Part shown: piece after piece, positions 47,379 to 56,574 of the stretch
How the letters are laid out: the number at the start of each line of letters is the position of its first letter
How positions within the stretch are numbered: the stretch's first letter is position 1
From: Pseudomonas hydrolytica
GTDB lineage: Bacteria > Pseudomonadota > Gammaproteobacteria > Pseudomonadales > Pseudomonadaceae
Length of the DNA stretch: 64,000 nt
Reading direction: 5' to 3'
Assembly: GCF_021495345.1 (NCBI RefSeq)
Contig: NZ_CP099397.1
Coordinates: 3,224,001-3,288,000, forward strand
The notes under the pieces: generated by a model
The model's database searches: none
Seen by the model: the letters and a program-made list of their open reading frames with translations, nothing else
What the model was told of the DNA's origin: nothing
Position numbers and translations under genes: made by a program

Positions 47379-47399
47379 CCCGAACGATTCCCGATGCGT

Positions 47400-48386
47400 T
47401 CAACACAGTACCCCGCTATCAAAAAATCGCTCGCGACCGATGGCCATCAGCGCCGCGCGCTTGTGAGGGAAATCGAACTCCTTTTCCCGGTAGTAACCCA
47501 GCGTTTGCATATAGCCGATCATCTTCGCGTTGTCGGCGCGCGGTTCGGCTACCACCAGGCGGGTGCGCGGATCGTCGAGAAAGGCGTAATGGGTCAGCGC
47601 CGCCAGCCAGCTGGCCACCTTGTGCGGCCCGCGATGCGCCTGCTCACCCACCAGCATGTGAATGCCGCGATCATAGTCGTCGGCGACATAGAAAGGCGCG
47701 ATGCGGTCTTCCTTGGCCCAGTAGAGCTCGAAGTAGGCGAAGGGCTGATCGTCGAAGCAGCCGATCAGACTGCAGACATGCGGATCGGCAGCGATGGTCT
47801 CGAGATAGCTGCGGTGCTGGACCAGATCGCCACCCTCATGCCAGAAATGCAGAACGCGCGGCGTGTTCTGCCAGCGATTGAAGCGCTCCAGGTCCTGTTC
47901 GATGTCCAGCGTACGCAGGGATATCCAGGCGCCCAGGCGCGCATCGAAGCGCCGGTAGACCTCGCCCTGGGGCTTGGCGCGGCGCCGCGGATGACGCTTG
48001 CCGTCGCTCATCACCATCCGCTGCGGATAAGGCGGCAGTGCCTGACGCAGCCAGGGCTGCGGCAACTGCCAGAACAGGCTGCGCTCGACCTGCGCGCTGG
48101 TCGTGCCGGCATCGTCGCGCAGCCAGTCACCACAAGCCTGCAGCGCCTGCTGATCCAGCCCCTGCCAGACCAGACGTGGCGCCTGCGGATAAGCGGCGAG
48201 CCACCAGTAGCTGGCGCACCACAGCGCATCGGCCAGATCGGCCGTGGCCACTTCCTGCACCTGCACGGCGTTGGTTTCACAAATGCGCAGCTGTATCAGC
48301 GGCCGACCGTCGCAGGACAGCCAGATCGCAGAGTCGCGAGACTCGCCTTGCAGCACGCGCCCGTCAGGCAGCGGCAATGCATTCAT
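47400..48386 (-). CDS. Siderophore N-acyltransferase (IucB/PvdY-like GNAT)
   Basis: This 328-residue protein has a 140-residue N-terminal domain of unclear role and a C-terminal GNAT-type domain (about 150-325) of the siderophore acyltransferase family. It shows FNRWQNTPRVLHFWHEG, RIAPFYVADDYDRGIHMLVG, HRGPHKVASWLAAL for acyl-CoA binding, and VAEPRADNAKMIGYMQTLGY. Relatives (IucB, RhbD, PvdY) acetylate or acylate N-hydroxy-lysine or N5-hydroxyornithine to make hydroxamates. The amine hydroxylase itself is not in this window. It overlaps the hydroxylase gene by 4 bases. Confidence 0.85.
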   Translation of the reverse strand: MNALPLPDGRVLQGESRDSAIWLSCDGRPLIQLRICETNAVQVQEVATADLADALWCASYWWLAAYPQAPRLVWQGLDQQALQACGDWLRDDAGTTSAQVERSLFWQLPQPWLRQALPPYPQRMVMSDGKRHPRRRAKPQGEVYRRFDARLGAWISLRTLDIEQDLERFNRWQNTPRVLHFWHEGGDLVQHRSYLETIAADPHVCSLIGCFDDQPFAYFELYWAKEDRIAPFYVADDYDRGIHMLVGEQAHRGPHKVASWLAALTHYAFLDDPRTRLVVAEPRADNAKMIGYMQTLGYYREKEFDFPHKRAALMAIGRERFFDSGVLC

Positions 48387-49369
48387 TGGAAGCCCTCCTG
48401 GCCGTAGGCCTCGGCCATCGCCACCACCACCTTGCGCGGCCCCTTGAAGGGATCGCGGGCATGGGCCGTGAGCATGTTGTCGAGCATCAGAATATCGCCG
48501 TCGCGCCAGGGGAAGCGAATGGTGCAGGCGTCCAGCACGCCACGCACCTCATCCAGCAGACTCGCCTCGATGGGCGTACCGTCGCCGAAGTAGACATTAC
48601 GCGGCAGCCCCTCAAGACCGACCGCATCGATCAGCACCTCCTGGGTATCGGCATCCAGGGCCGACAGATGGAACAGGTGCGCCTGGTTGAACCAGACCCA
48701 GTCACCGGTACGCGGATGCTGGGCGACGCCCTGGCAAAGCTGGCGCGTACGCAGCTCGTCATCGCCGAGCCATTCGAAGTCGATACGTCGCGCGCGGCAG
48801 TATTGCTCGACCAGCTGGCGATCCTCGGTGTTGAACACCTGCTGCCAGGGCAGATCCAGACCATTGCCGTAATTGCGCACGTAAAGCAGGCCGCGCTCGG
48901 CGAAGCGCTGGCGGATGGCCGGATCGATACGCCGGAACACCTCACGGCTGTCCGCAATCGGTGTCTCGCCGCCCTGCTCGGCCGCCTGGGCGCAATAGAA
49001 CCAGATGCGCAGCGGCCATTCGGTGGTGTAGGCCTGCTCGTTATGCAGCGGAATCGGGCGATGGGCGGGAAATTCGGTGGAGGTATACACCCCGCCTGCA
49101 CTGACCCGGCTACGCGGCGTGGAGCCGAACTCGTAACTCAGCAGCGGATGGCCGAAGGACGCGGCAAACTGCTGGAAGCTGGCCACATCGATATCGGCGA
49201 AACCGCTGAACAGCAGACCACCACTGACTTCGAGATGCTCGGCCACCAGTTGCTGCAAAGTCGGCAGATGTTCGTGCAAGCCCTGCCCGACCTGCAACGG
49301 GCTGACGCGCATGGGCAGGCCGGCTTCGATGCTCAGGGCGGCCTGCGCCAGATCGGTCACTTGATTCAT
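48383..49369 (-). CDS. SyrP/TauD-type Fe(II)/2-oxoglutarate hydroxylase (probable aspartate beta-hydroxylase)
   Basis: This 328-residue enzyme of the TauD/SyrP clade shows the iron triad: His and Glu in PLHNEQAYT and the distal His in LTAHARDPFKGPRKVV, where the Arg binds 2-oxoglutarate. SyrP-like enzymes hydroxylate the beta-carbon of aspartate bound to a peptide carrier; related siderophore enzymes make beta-hydroxyaspartate, an iron ligand. It is between the N-acyltransferase (4-base overlap) and mbtH. The substrate is inferred from family and context; other amino acids are possible. Confidence 0.85.
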   Translation of the reverse strand: MNQVTDLAQAALSIEAGLPMRVSPLQVGQGLHEHLPTLQQLVAEHLEVSGGLLFSGFADIDVASFQQFAASFGHPLLSYEFGSTPRSRVSAGGVYTSTEFPAHRPIPLHNEQAYTTEWPLRIWFYCAQAAEQGGETPIADSREVFRRIDPAIRQRFAERGLLYVRNYGNGLDLPWQQVFNTEDRQLVEQYCRARRIDFEWLGDDELRTRQLCQGVAQHPRTGDWVWFNQAHLFHLSALDADTQEVLIDAVGLEGLPRNVYFGDGTPIEASLLDEVRGVLDACTIRFPWRDGDILMLDNMLTAHARDPFKGPRKVVVAMAEAYGQEGFQ

Positions 49370-49394
49370 CGTCGCGCTCCCCGCAGGTCGCTGT

Positions 49395-49595
49395 TCACGC
49401 CATGGCCTGGCGCAGGCTCAGCGGGCGCATGTCGGTCCAGACTTCTTCGATGTGGGCCAGGCAGGTGGCCTTGTCGCCGGACACGCCCACGGCCGACCAA
49501 CCTTCGGGAATGGCCTTGTATTCGGGCCAGATGGAATACTGCTGCTCATGATTGATCACGACCAGAAAGCGCGCGTTCTCGTTGTCGAAGCTCAT
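49395..49595 (-). CDS. MbtH-like protein
   Basis: MbtH-like proteins bind and activate adenylation domains of non-ribosomal peptide synthetases. The 66-residue protein has the whole family signature: [18 protein letters not shown], split as FLVVINHE and YSIWP, then IPEGW, and [14 protein letters not shown]. It is the first gene of mbtH-hydroxylase-acyltransferase-fhuF on the minus strand. The 88 bases upstream contain no convincing Fur or PvdS-type motif. Confidence 0.95.
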   Translation of the reverse strand: MSFDNENARFLVVINHEQQYSIWPEYKAIPEGWSAVGVSGDKATCLAHIEEVWTDMRPLSLRQAMA

Positions 49596-49683
49596 GCGAT
49601 GACCTCTGTGAAAGTGACTTGCCCCTGGCCAGTAGTGATAGCCGCCAGGCTCCTCTTAAAGGACGAATGGCTAAGAACAAAAT

Positions 49684-50595
49684 TCAACGATTCATCGCCT
49701 CGATCGCCTCGCGCACCTGGGTCGCGATAGCAGCCGTCGAACGTGGGCCACCAAAGGTCCAGTACGGCGTGGGAAGAAAGGCGTAACGCTGCTGCTGGGC
49801 GACTGGCAGCGCCTTCCACAGGGGGCTGGCAAAGAACGGCGCCCGCTCCTGCCCACCGATGAACAGCACGCGCAGTCCCGGCTCGCTGGCGAAGCTGCGC
49901 ATATCGATGCGCCGGTGCAGGCTGTGGGCGGAGCGCAGCGTCCAGGGCGAGCGTACCCCCAGGCGATTCATCAGGCTGCCGATCAGCGTCTGCTGGTTGA
50001 GGGCGATGAAACTGCCCTGCTGCACCAGCGGATAGAGCACGGCAACCGGCTCGCCCTGCAGATCTCGCTCACGCACGGATTGACGTGCGGCAGCCAGCGC
50101 CTGCTGGCCTTCGCGGATGACGGCAGCAGCCTGCGCCTGGCGCCCGGTCAGACGCCCGAGATGCGCCAGCATGGCCTCGCCGATGGCCACGCCGTCATAG
50201 CCTGCCGATGCCAGCGACACCTGATAGATGAGGGTCGGTGCCAGGCCATCGAGACGTTCGAACAACGGCAGGTGCAGGTAGGCCACACCCACGATCAGGT
50301 CCGGCTCGAGCCGGGCGATGGCCTCCAGATTGGGCTGCTGCGCGCTGCCCAATGCGACACTGCGCTCGAGCAGGTCGTTGCCGATACCGATGTAACGGCG
50401 ATAGCTGGCCAGGTTGGCCACGCCGACCGGCTCGATCCCCAGCGACACCAGCAGCTCGGTACTCAGCTCATCGAGGCTGACGATCCGCTGCGGCGCCTCT
50501 CCAGCGCCGGCCGACTGCCGGGCCACCAGTTGTGCATCGGTCGCCCAGGCGCCCTGCGCCAGACAGACCAGCAGCAGGCAACAGACAAGACGCAT
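49684..50595 (-). CDS. Siderophore ABC transporter periplasmic binding protein (FhuD-like)
   Basis: This 303-residue protein has a signal peptide (MRLVCCLLLVCLAQGAWA, cleaved near residue 18). The class III periplasmic binding fold follows: RIVSLDELSTELLVSLGIEP, EAIARLEPDLIVGV, and a C-terminal FGGPRSTAAIATQVREAI. It should carry the ferric siderophore to the fused permease encoded just upstream (10-base gap). The open frame continues 93 codons further, into the permease gene, but the ATG at 50595 gives the only sensible signal peptide. Confidence 0.9.
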   Translation of the reverse strand: MRLVCCLLLVCLAQGAWATDAQLVARQSAGAGEAPQRIVSLDELSTELLVSLGIEPVGVANLASYRRYIGIGNDLLERSVALGSAQQPNLEAIARLEPDLIVGVAYLHLPLFERLDGLAPTLIYQVSLASAGYDGVAIGEAMLAHLGRLTGRQAQAAAVIREGQQALAAARQSVRERDLQGEPVAVLYPLVQQGSFIALNQQTLIGSLMNRLGVRSPWTLRSAHSLHRRIDMRSFASEPGLRVLFIGGQERAPFFASPLWKALPVAQQQRYAFLPTPYWTFGGPRSTAAIATQVREAIEAMNR

Positions 50596-50605
50596 CGCCA
50601 CCGCA

Positions 50606-52642
50606 CTAGCTCCTTTTGTCACTGAAATAGACGCGGCTGAGCAGCAGCAGGAACAACGGTGCACCGATGGCGGCCATGGCGATTCCCAGCGGGATGTCCA
50701 GCGGCGCCAGCAGCACGCGCCCGAGCAAATCAGCCGAAGCCAGCAGGGTCGCGCCCAGCAGCGGCGCAGCCAGCAAACGTTGACGGGCACGATGAAAGCC
50801 CAGCAAGCGCACGCCATGTGGCACCAGCAAACCGATGAACGCCACCGGGCCGACCACCGCCACGGCCGCTGCAATCAATGCACTGGCCAGCACGATCAGC
50901 AACACCCGCCGGCTCGGCACCGACAGCCCGAGGCTGCCGGCCACGCCGTCGCCCAGCTGCAGCAGATCCATCCAGCGCGTGGTCGCCGCGCACAGCGCCA
51001 GGCCGATCACCAGCCAGGGCAGCATGGCCTGCAGATCGCTCCAGGTACGCCCGTAGCTGCTGCCCACCATCCAGATCAGCGCCTGGGCGATATTGCTGGT
51101 GAACTGCGCCATCAGCAGGCTCACCACGGCCAGTACCACGCCGCTGATGGCAAAGCCGGTGAGCGTCACGCGCAGCGGCTCCAGGCCATGACGCAGGTTG
51201 AGGCCGATGACGATCACCAGCGCCAGGCCGGCGCCCAGCCAGGCCAGCGGGAAGCGCCAGGCAACGGCCAGCTCGGGCATGAAGATCAGTGCGAGCAGCA
51301 CCACCAGTGCCGCCATCTGGCTAACCCCGAGAATTTCCGGACCGGCCAGCGGGTTGCGCGTGACCGCCTGCAACAGCATGCCCGCGGTCGCCAGCAGCGC
51401 CCCGGCGGCCATGTCCACCAGCAGCCGCGGCAGGCGCAGATCGAGCAGCGTCATGGCCATGGGCTCGCCGCTCCACACTCGCTGCCAGAACGACCAGACG
51501 CCCGATTCGCCCTGCGCCGTGCCCGCTACCAGCAGCGCCAGGCAGATCAGCACCGCGAGCGCGACGAACGACCACAGCGGCAGGCGCATGGCCCGGTTCT
51601 CGCCCGGCATGCTCGCCGTGACCGCCGCCACCGGCGCGCGGCGCCCGTAACGCAGCAGCAAGAGGATCGCCAGCGAACCGAGAACCGCCGACAGCACCCC
51701 CAGCGGCAACTGGAACCAGGGCTCCACCGCCGCCACCAGCGCGTCGGCGAGTACCGTCAGCAATGCACCCCAGATCGCGCACAAGGGAATCAACCGAGAC
51801 GGTCGCACCACGGCGAAGGCAAAGCGCAGCAGATTCGGCGTGATCAGCCCGATAAAGCCCAAGGGGCCAGCCAGATGAATAGCCAGCGCCGCCAGCAGGC
51901 TACCCAGAGCGATGCTCAGCCCTTTCAGCCAGGCCGGCGAAAGCCCCAGCGAGCGCATCTGCCCGTCGCCCAGCACGACCAGGTTCATCGGCCGCATCAG
52001 CACCAGCAGAGCGAGGGCAATCAGCGGCAACAGGTAAAGGGCCGGATGCATCGCGCCCCAGCCCAACTGCTGCAGCGAACCGGTATTCCACAGCGACACC
52101 ACCATCGCAGCCTGGTCGTTGAGGCTGAGAAACAGCGCGATCAGCGCGGCAAAGGTCTGCGCCACCGCCACCCCGGCCAGGGTCAGGCGTAGCGGCGAGG
52201 TGTTCCAGCCGCCTGCCATCAGAAAGGTGAACAAGGCCGCCAGCAGCCCGCCGACGAAGACCAGCGGCAATCCCAGGACGCCAGGCAGAAGCATGCCGAG
52301 GATCACACCCAGTTGCGCCCCGGCGGTGATGCCGAGCAGATCCGGCGACACCAGCGGGTTGCGCGTGATCAGCTGCATGATCGCTCCGGAAACGCCCAGG
52401 CAGGCGCCCACCAGCACTCCGGCAAAGGCGCGTGGCAGCTGGGTCCACCACAGCAGCAGGCCGTCGAGCGACGGCTGCGACGACAGCGGCGCCAACCAGG
52501 CCTCGGCCGTTGGCCAGGGATGGCGCAACACGCCCTGCCACAGCAGCATGGCCAGCAGCAGCGCGAGCCCCAGCAGCGCCAGGCCAGCATGACCGAAACC
52601 ACGGGCAGCGGCAGACTGCCCGGGGCGACTCAAACTCGTCAT
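50606..52642 (-). CDS. Fused siderophore ABC permease (FhuB-like, two FecCD halves)
   Basis: The 678-residue protein is a tandem fusion of two FecCD-type permease domains (about 20-340 and 355-675), as in FhuB. The halves share VSPDLLGITAGAQLGVILG against AGPEILGVSQMAALVVLLA, and GPLGFIGLITPNLLR against GPVAFIGLLVPHGVR (the coupling motif for the ATPase). Each half is expected to have about 10 membrane segments. Fusion removes the need for a second permease gene and links it to hydroxamate uptake. It lies 10 bases upstream of the binding-protein gene. Confidence 0.93.
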   Translation of the reverse strand: MTSLSRPGQSAAARGFGHAGLALLGLALLLAMLLWQGVLRHPWPTAEAWLAPLSSQPSLDGLLLWWTQLPRAFAGVLVGACLGVSGAIMQLITRNPLVSPDLLGITAGAQLGVILGMLLPGVLGLPLVFVGGLLAALFTFLMAGGWNTSPLRLTLAGVAVAQTFAALIALFLSLNDQAAMVVSLWNTGSLQQLGWGAMHPALYLLPLIALALLVLMRPMNLVVLGDGQMRSLGLSPAWLKGLSIALGSLLAALAIHLAGPLGFIGLITPNLLRFAFAVVRPSRLIPLCAIWGALLTVLADALVAAVEPWFQLPLGVLSAVLGSLAILLLLRYGRRAPVAAVTASMPGENRAMRLPLWSFVALAVLICLALLVAGTAQGESGVWSFWQRVWSGEPMAMTLLDLRLPRLLVDMAAGALLATAGMLLQAVTRNPLAGPEILGVSQMAALVVLLALIFMPELAVAWRFPLAWLGAGLALVIVIGLNLRHGLEPLRVTLTGFAISGVVLAVVSLLMAQFTSNIAQALIWMVGSSYGRTWSDLQAMLPWLVIGLALCAATTRWMDLLQLGDGVAGSLGLSVPSRRVLLIVLASALIAAAVAVVGPVAFIGLLVPHGVRLLGFHRARQRLLAAPLLGATLLASADLLGRVLLAPLDIPLGIAMAAIGAPLFLLLLSRVYFSDKRS

Positions 52643-52660
52643 CCGTTGTCCTTACCTATG

Positions 52661-52690
52661 CAAAAAGGCGAAGGGTTGCCCCCTCGCCTT
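52661..52690 (-). terminator. Terminator of the TonB receptor gene
   Basis: An imperfect hairpin (AAGGCGA-GGG...CCC-T-TCGCCTT, one bulge) is followed on the minus strand by TTTTTG, 22 bases after the receptor stop. It would separate the receptor from the permease gene. Confidence 0.7.
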
Positions 52691-52712
52691 GGTTTGCCCA
52701 CTCGGTTGCCAC

Positions 52713-54905
52713 TTACCAGCGCAGCGACACGGTACCGAGGAAGGTGCGCTCATCGCCCCAGTAACAGCGCCCGGCGTTGTTGCAGCCTGCCACGTACTCC
52801 TGATCGAAGAGGTTCTTGGCGTTGAGGTCGACCGACCAGTTCTCGTCGATGTCGTAGCCGATGGCGGCATCGACCAGGGTCACGTCGCCGGTGTCCAGCT
52901 TGCCGTAGAGACTTTCGGCGGTGTAGGCGAAGGTGCTGTCGAAGTGGCGCACGCCGCCGCCCAGACGCAGACCGCGCAGCGCACCATCGAGGAAGCGGTA
53001 GTTGGCCCAGATCGAGGCCTGGTTGCGTGGCACGCCGGTCATCTGGTTGCCCTCGAGCCGCGAGCCCGGCGCATCCTTGGTAATACGTGCATCGGTATAG
53101 GTATAAGCCGCGGTGACATTCAGGTTGGCACTGATATCGCTGTTGATCTCCAACTCGACACCTTTGGAGCGGCTTTCGCCGACCTGGCGGTAGTCATTGA
53201 TGCCCGCCTCGAAATAGACGTCATTTTCCTTACGCAGATCGAATACGGCAGCGGTGAACATGGTGTTCCAGCCCTTGGGCTCGTACTTCAGACCCACCTC
53301 GTACTGCTCGGCGGTGATCGGATCCAGAGGACCGCTGGCGCTGGTGGTCTGCTGCACCGGAACGAAAGAGGTGGAGTAGCTGACGTAGGGCGACAGACCA
53401 TTCTCGAACTGATACATCACACCGGTCTGCCAGGTGAAGTCGCGGTCGGTGTAGTCCAGGTCGGAGGCTGCGTTGCTGACCGGGCTGGTCGCGTCGAATT
53501 TGTTGCGGTACTGGCTATCGACCCTGTCGAAACGACCGCCAAGCAGGAAGATCCAGTTCTCGTACTTGCTCTGCAACTGGCTGTAGAGGCCGGTCATCTG
53601 CTGATCGAGCTGCGAGTTCTGGATGGTGAACGGCGTGGTCGGCTCGCTGGTCCAGACCGGATTGAATACGTTGATCGACGGGCCGAACCCTGCACTCCAG
53701 TCCTGGTTGAAGGAAGTACGGTCGAAACTGGCGCCGACCAGCAGCGTGTGCTGCAGGGCACCGGTGTCGAACTTGCCTTCGAGTTGGTTATCCAGCGAAT
53801 AGGTGATGGACTTGTTGTGTCGATCGTACGCCTGGGTACTGACGTTGGTGCCGAAGCCCGCGTTGTTCAGTGCCCCCGGCCAGATCTCGTTACGCTGGAT
53901 GCGCGACTGCATGTAGCGCGAGTTCTGGCGGAACTGCCAGTCGTCGTTGAAGCGATGGGTGAACTCGTAACCCAGAGTCCAGACTTCACGCTCGAAGGTG
54001 TTCCAGTCCTTGTTACCGAGAAAGGTGTCCTTGTCGATCTTGCCATTGGGATTCTTCAGCAGCGTGCCCGCTGCCGGCAAGCCCAACTCAAGCTTGGTGC
54101 GATCCTTCTGGTAGGTCGACAGCAGCGTCAGGCTGTTGAAATCGTCGAAATTCAGCGTCAGCGACGGGGCGATATAGATGCGGTTGTCCTGCACGTGATC
54201 GACCTGGGTATCGGCCTCGCGGCCCACCATCACCACGCGCCCCAGCACATTGCCGCTGTCATTCAACGGCCCGGAGACATCCAGATTGAGCTGGCGACGG
54301 TCGTTGGAGCCATAGCTGAGCTGCACTTCGCCCTGCGGGGCGGCGGTCGGGCGTTTGCTGACCAGGTTGACCAGGCCGCCCGGCGCGTTCTCCCCATAGA
54401 GAATCGAGGTCGGCCCACGGAACACCTCTACCCGCTCCAGGCCATAGGGCTCGCTGGTGGTGTCGTAGCGGTTGCCCTGCACGCGCAAACCGTCGCGCAG
54501 CAGGCCGTAGCCATAGTCGGTGGCGTTGAAACCGCGGATGAAGAACAGGTCACCTGCCAGACCATCACCGGCAGCGAAGGGTGGCGCGAAGATACCCGGC
54601 ACGTAGCCCAACACATCGGTGAGGCTCTGCGATTTCTGGTCTTCGATGCGTTTGCGGGTCACCACCGACACCGAACGAGGCGTCTCCGACAGCGGCGTGC
54701 TGGTCTTGCTGGCGGTCAGGCTTTTCTCGGCCTTGTAGCCGTAATCCGGGCCTTGCGGGCGGTCCAGCTCGCCGGTGACCGTCTGTGACGGCAGCGTCAC
54801 CTGATCCTCTTGCGCCTGAACCATCCCGTGGCATGTGGCAGCAATCACCACGGCCAGGCACTTCAGTTGAAAACGTCCAGCACCCTGCACTGCTTTCGAC
54901 ATCAT
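52713..54905 (-). CDS. TonB-dependent ferric siderophore receptor (FhuA/FoxA-like)
   Basis: This is a 730-residue outer-membrane receptor. It has a signal peptide ending about residue 32 (GMVQAQ), then the plug domain (about 70-185: SLTDVLGYVPGIF, FFIRGFNATDYGYGLLRDGL, VEVFRGPTSILYGENAPGG) and a beta-barrel ending in the usual aromatic (TVSLRW). The C-terminal part has LDLNAKNLFDQEYVAGC-type receptor motifs (VDLNAKNLFDQEY). No N-terminal signalling domain is present, so it is not itself an ECF-regulated sensor. A GGGGGAG site lies 3-6 bases from two successive ATGs. A Fur-box-like site is upstream. Confidence 0.93.
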   Translation of the reverse strand: MMSKAVQGAGRFQLKCLAVVIAATCHGMVQAQEDQVTLPSQTVTGELDRPQGPDYGYKAEKSLTASKTSTPLSETPRSVSVVTRKRIEDQKSQSLTDVLGYVPGIFAPPFAAGDGLAGDLFFIRGFNATDYGYGLLRDGLRVQGNRYDTTSEPYGLERVEVFRGPTSILYGENAPGGLVNLVSKRPTAAPQGEVQLSYGSNDRRQLNLDVSGPLNDSGNVLGRVVMVGREADTQVDHVQDNRIYIAPSLTLNFDDFNSLTLLSTYQKDRTKLELGLPAAGTLLKNPNGKIDKDTFLGNKDWNTFEREVWTLGYEFTHRFNDDWQFRQNSRYMQSRIQRNEIWPGALNNAGFGTNVSTQAYDRHNKSITYSLDNQLEGKFDTGALQHTLLVGASFDRTSFNQDWSAGFGPSINVFNPVWTSEPTTPFTIQNSQLDQQMTGLYSQLQSKYENWIFLLGGRFDRVDSQYRNKFDATSPVSNAASDLDYTDRDFTWQTGVMYQFENGLSPYVSYSTSFVPVQQTTSASGPLDPITAEQYEVGLKYEPKGWNTMFTAAVFDLRKENDVYFEAGINDYRQVGESRSKGVELEINSDISANLNVTAAYTYTDARITKDAPGSRLEGNQMTGVPRNQASIWANYRFLDGALRGLRLGGGVRHFDSTFAYTAESLYGKLDTGDVTLVDAAIGYDIDENWSVDLNAKNLFDQEYVAGCNNAGRCYWGDERTFLGTVSLRW

Positions 54906-54982
54906 CTTCTCCCCCGATACCGCCAGCCAATCCGCTGGCCTGTCAAAAAACGCTGGCTAGCCTAACTAATATCAATGCAAAA

Positions 54983-55001
54983 CTAAATAGTAATTTTTAT
55001 C
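54983..55001. promoter_or_regulatory. Fur-box-like AT-rich site upstream of the TonB receptor
   Basis: The minus strand GATAAAAATTACTATTTAG matches the 19-bp Fur consensus at 11 positions and lies about 80 bases before the receptor start in an AT-rich stretch (54960-55015) unlike its surroundings. The remaining 150 bases to the next gene show nothing recognisable. Confidence 0.5.
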
Positions 55002-55152
55002 ATTTAGATGGCAATTTGATACGACCTCGCCATTACCCGTTAAAGGGGTCCGCTCTGCTGTGGAACGATTAGGCAGCCGCTGAAATGGCCGGCATTCCTG
55101 GCGGCGGGAAGCCAGTCCGCATCGACTTGGCTCCCCTGACGGAGGATGATTC

Positions 55153-56574
55153 TTAGTGGTTCACTGCAGCGTCGAGCGCGCTGGCGAAGATATCCGCCAC
55201 CTGATCCACCTGTGCCGCCGTGATGATCAGCGGCGGCAGCAGACGCAGAACGCTGGAATGGCGCCCGCCCACCTCCAGAATCAGGCCACGGCGCAGGCAC
55301 TGCTGCTGCACGGCCGAGGCCAGCGCGCGGTTGTGCGGTGCGCGCCCCATGGCGTCCGCCCTGCCCTGTGGATCGACGATCTCCACCCCGAGCATCAATC
55401 CCCTGCCGCGTACTTCACCAATCTGCGGATAGCGCGCCTGCAAGGCCTGCAGGTGAGCGCAGAGGCGTTCGCCCATGGCGGCGGCGTGCTGATCCAGACG
55501 CTCCTCGCGGATCAGGCGCAAGGTGGCCGCGCCTGCCGCCATGGCCATCTGGTTACCGCGGAAGGTGCCGGCGTGCGCCCCCGGCTGCCAGCGGTCGAGA
55601 TCCTTGTGGTAGACCACCACCGCCAGCGGCAGGCTGCCGCCGATGGCCTTCGACAGCACCAGCACGTCCGGCGTGATGCCGGCATGCTCGAAGGCGAACA
55701 GCCTGCCGGTGCGCCCAATGCCGCACTGCACCTCGTCGAGAATCAGCGGTACACCGGCCTCGCGGGTGATGCGCCGAATGCCGCGCAACCAGTCGGCGGA
55801 CGGGGCGATCACCCCGCCCTCGCCCTGTACCGTTTCGAGAATCATGCCGGCCGCCGGCAGCACGCCGCTTTCCGGGTCGCCTAGCTGGTTCTCGATGTAA
55901 TGCAGACCGACCCGTTCGCCCTCGGCACCGCCCAGACCAAACGGGCAGCGGTAGCCATAGGGGTACGGCAGCATCTGCACGCCACTGATCATGCCGTCCA
56001 GATACTGCTTGGGCCCCAGGCTGCCCATCAGACTCAGGGCGCCCTGGGTCATGCCGTGGTAGGCGCCGTGGAAGGCCAACATCTGACTACGTCCGGTGGC
56101 CGTGCGCACCAGCTTCAATGCAGCCTCCACCGCATCGGTGCCGGCCGGCCCGCAGAACTGGATGCGCGCATCGCGGGCGAACTCGGCCGGCAGGCAGGCG
56201 AACAGCTCGTTGATGAACTCGTCCTTGGCTTCGGTCATCAGGTCCAGGGTGTGCAGCGGTCGCTTGCCATCGAGCAGGCCGCGAATGGCCTGCAGAACGA
56301 CGGGATGGTTATGCCCCAGGGCCAGGGTGCCGGCACCGGCCAGGCAATCGATGAACCAGCGCCCTTCGCTATCCTGCACATGGATGCCCTCGGCGCGGCG
56401 CAGCTCCAGCGGGATGCGCCTCGGATAACTGCGCGCATTGGACTCCACCTCGCTCTGATGCTGCAGCCTGGCCGTGCTGGCGAAGCGGTAGTCGGCGCCA
56501 CGCAACGTCGCTTCCGGGCCTAGATCGAGCGCGACAGGCATGGGCAGCGGATCGTAATGCGGTTCAATTTGCAT
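55153..56574 (-). CDS. Diaminobutyrate-2-oxoglutarate aminotransferase (PvdH/Dat-like)
   Basis: This class III PLP aminotransferase makes L-2,4-diaminobutyrate from aspartate semialdehyde and glutamate. The 473-residue protein has FIDCLAGAGTLALGHNHP, FCGPAGTDAVEAALKLVRTA, the PLP-contact LILDEVQCGIGRTG and the Schiff-base lysine in LVLSKAIGGSLPLAVVVY, then AGTFRGNQMAMAAG. These match the DABA aminotransferase group (PvdH in pyoverdine loci). It overlaps the synthetase gene by 11 bases, so its product is probably a building block of the same peptide. Confidence 0.9.
   Translation of the reverse strand: MQIEPHYDPLPMPVALDLGPEATLRGADYRFASTARLQHQSEVESNARSYPRRIPLELRRAEGIHVQDSEGRWFIDCLAGAGTLALGHNHPVVLQAIRGLLDGKRPLHTLDLMTEAKDEFINELFACLPAEFARDARIQFCGPAGTDAVEAALKLVRTATGRSQMLAFHGAYHGMTQGALSLMGSLGPKQYLDGMISGVQMLPYPYGYRCPFGLGGAEGERVGLHYIENQLGDPESGVLPAAGMILETVQGEGGVIAPSADWLRGIRRITREAGVPLILDEVQCGIGRTGRLFAFEHAGITPDVLVLSKAIGGSLPLAVVVYHKDLDRWQPGAHAGTFRGNQMAMAAGAATLRLIREERLDQHAAAMGERLCAHLQALQARYPQIGEVRGRGLMLGVEIVDPQGRADAMGRAPHNRALASAVQQQCLRRGLILEVGGRHSSVLRLLPPLIITAAQVDQVADIFASALDAAVNH

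Noticed and set aside
49596..49683. PvdS-type (ECF sigma) promoter before mbtH
   Set aside because: A TAAAT-N16-CGT match was sought because pyoverdine genes use it; nothing close enough is present in this 88-bp gap.
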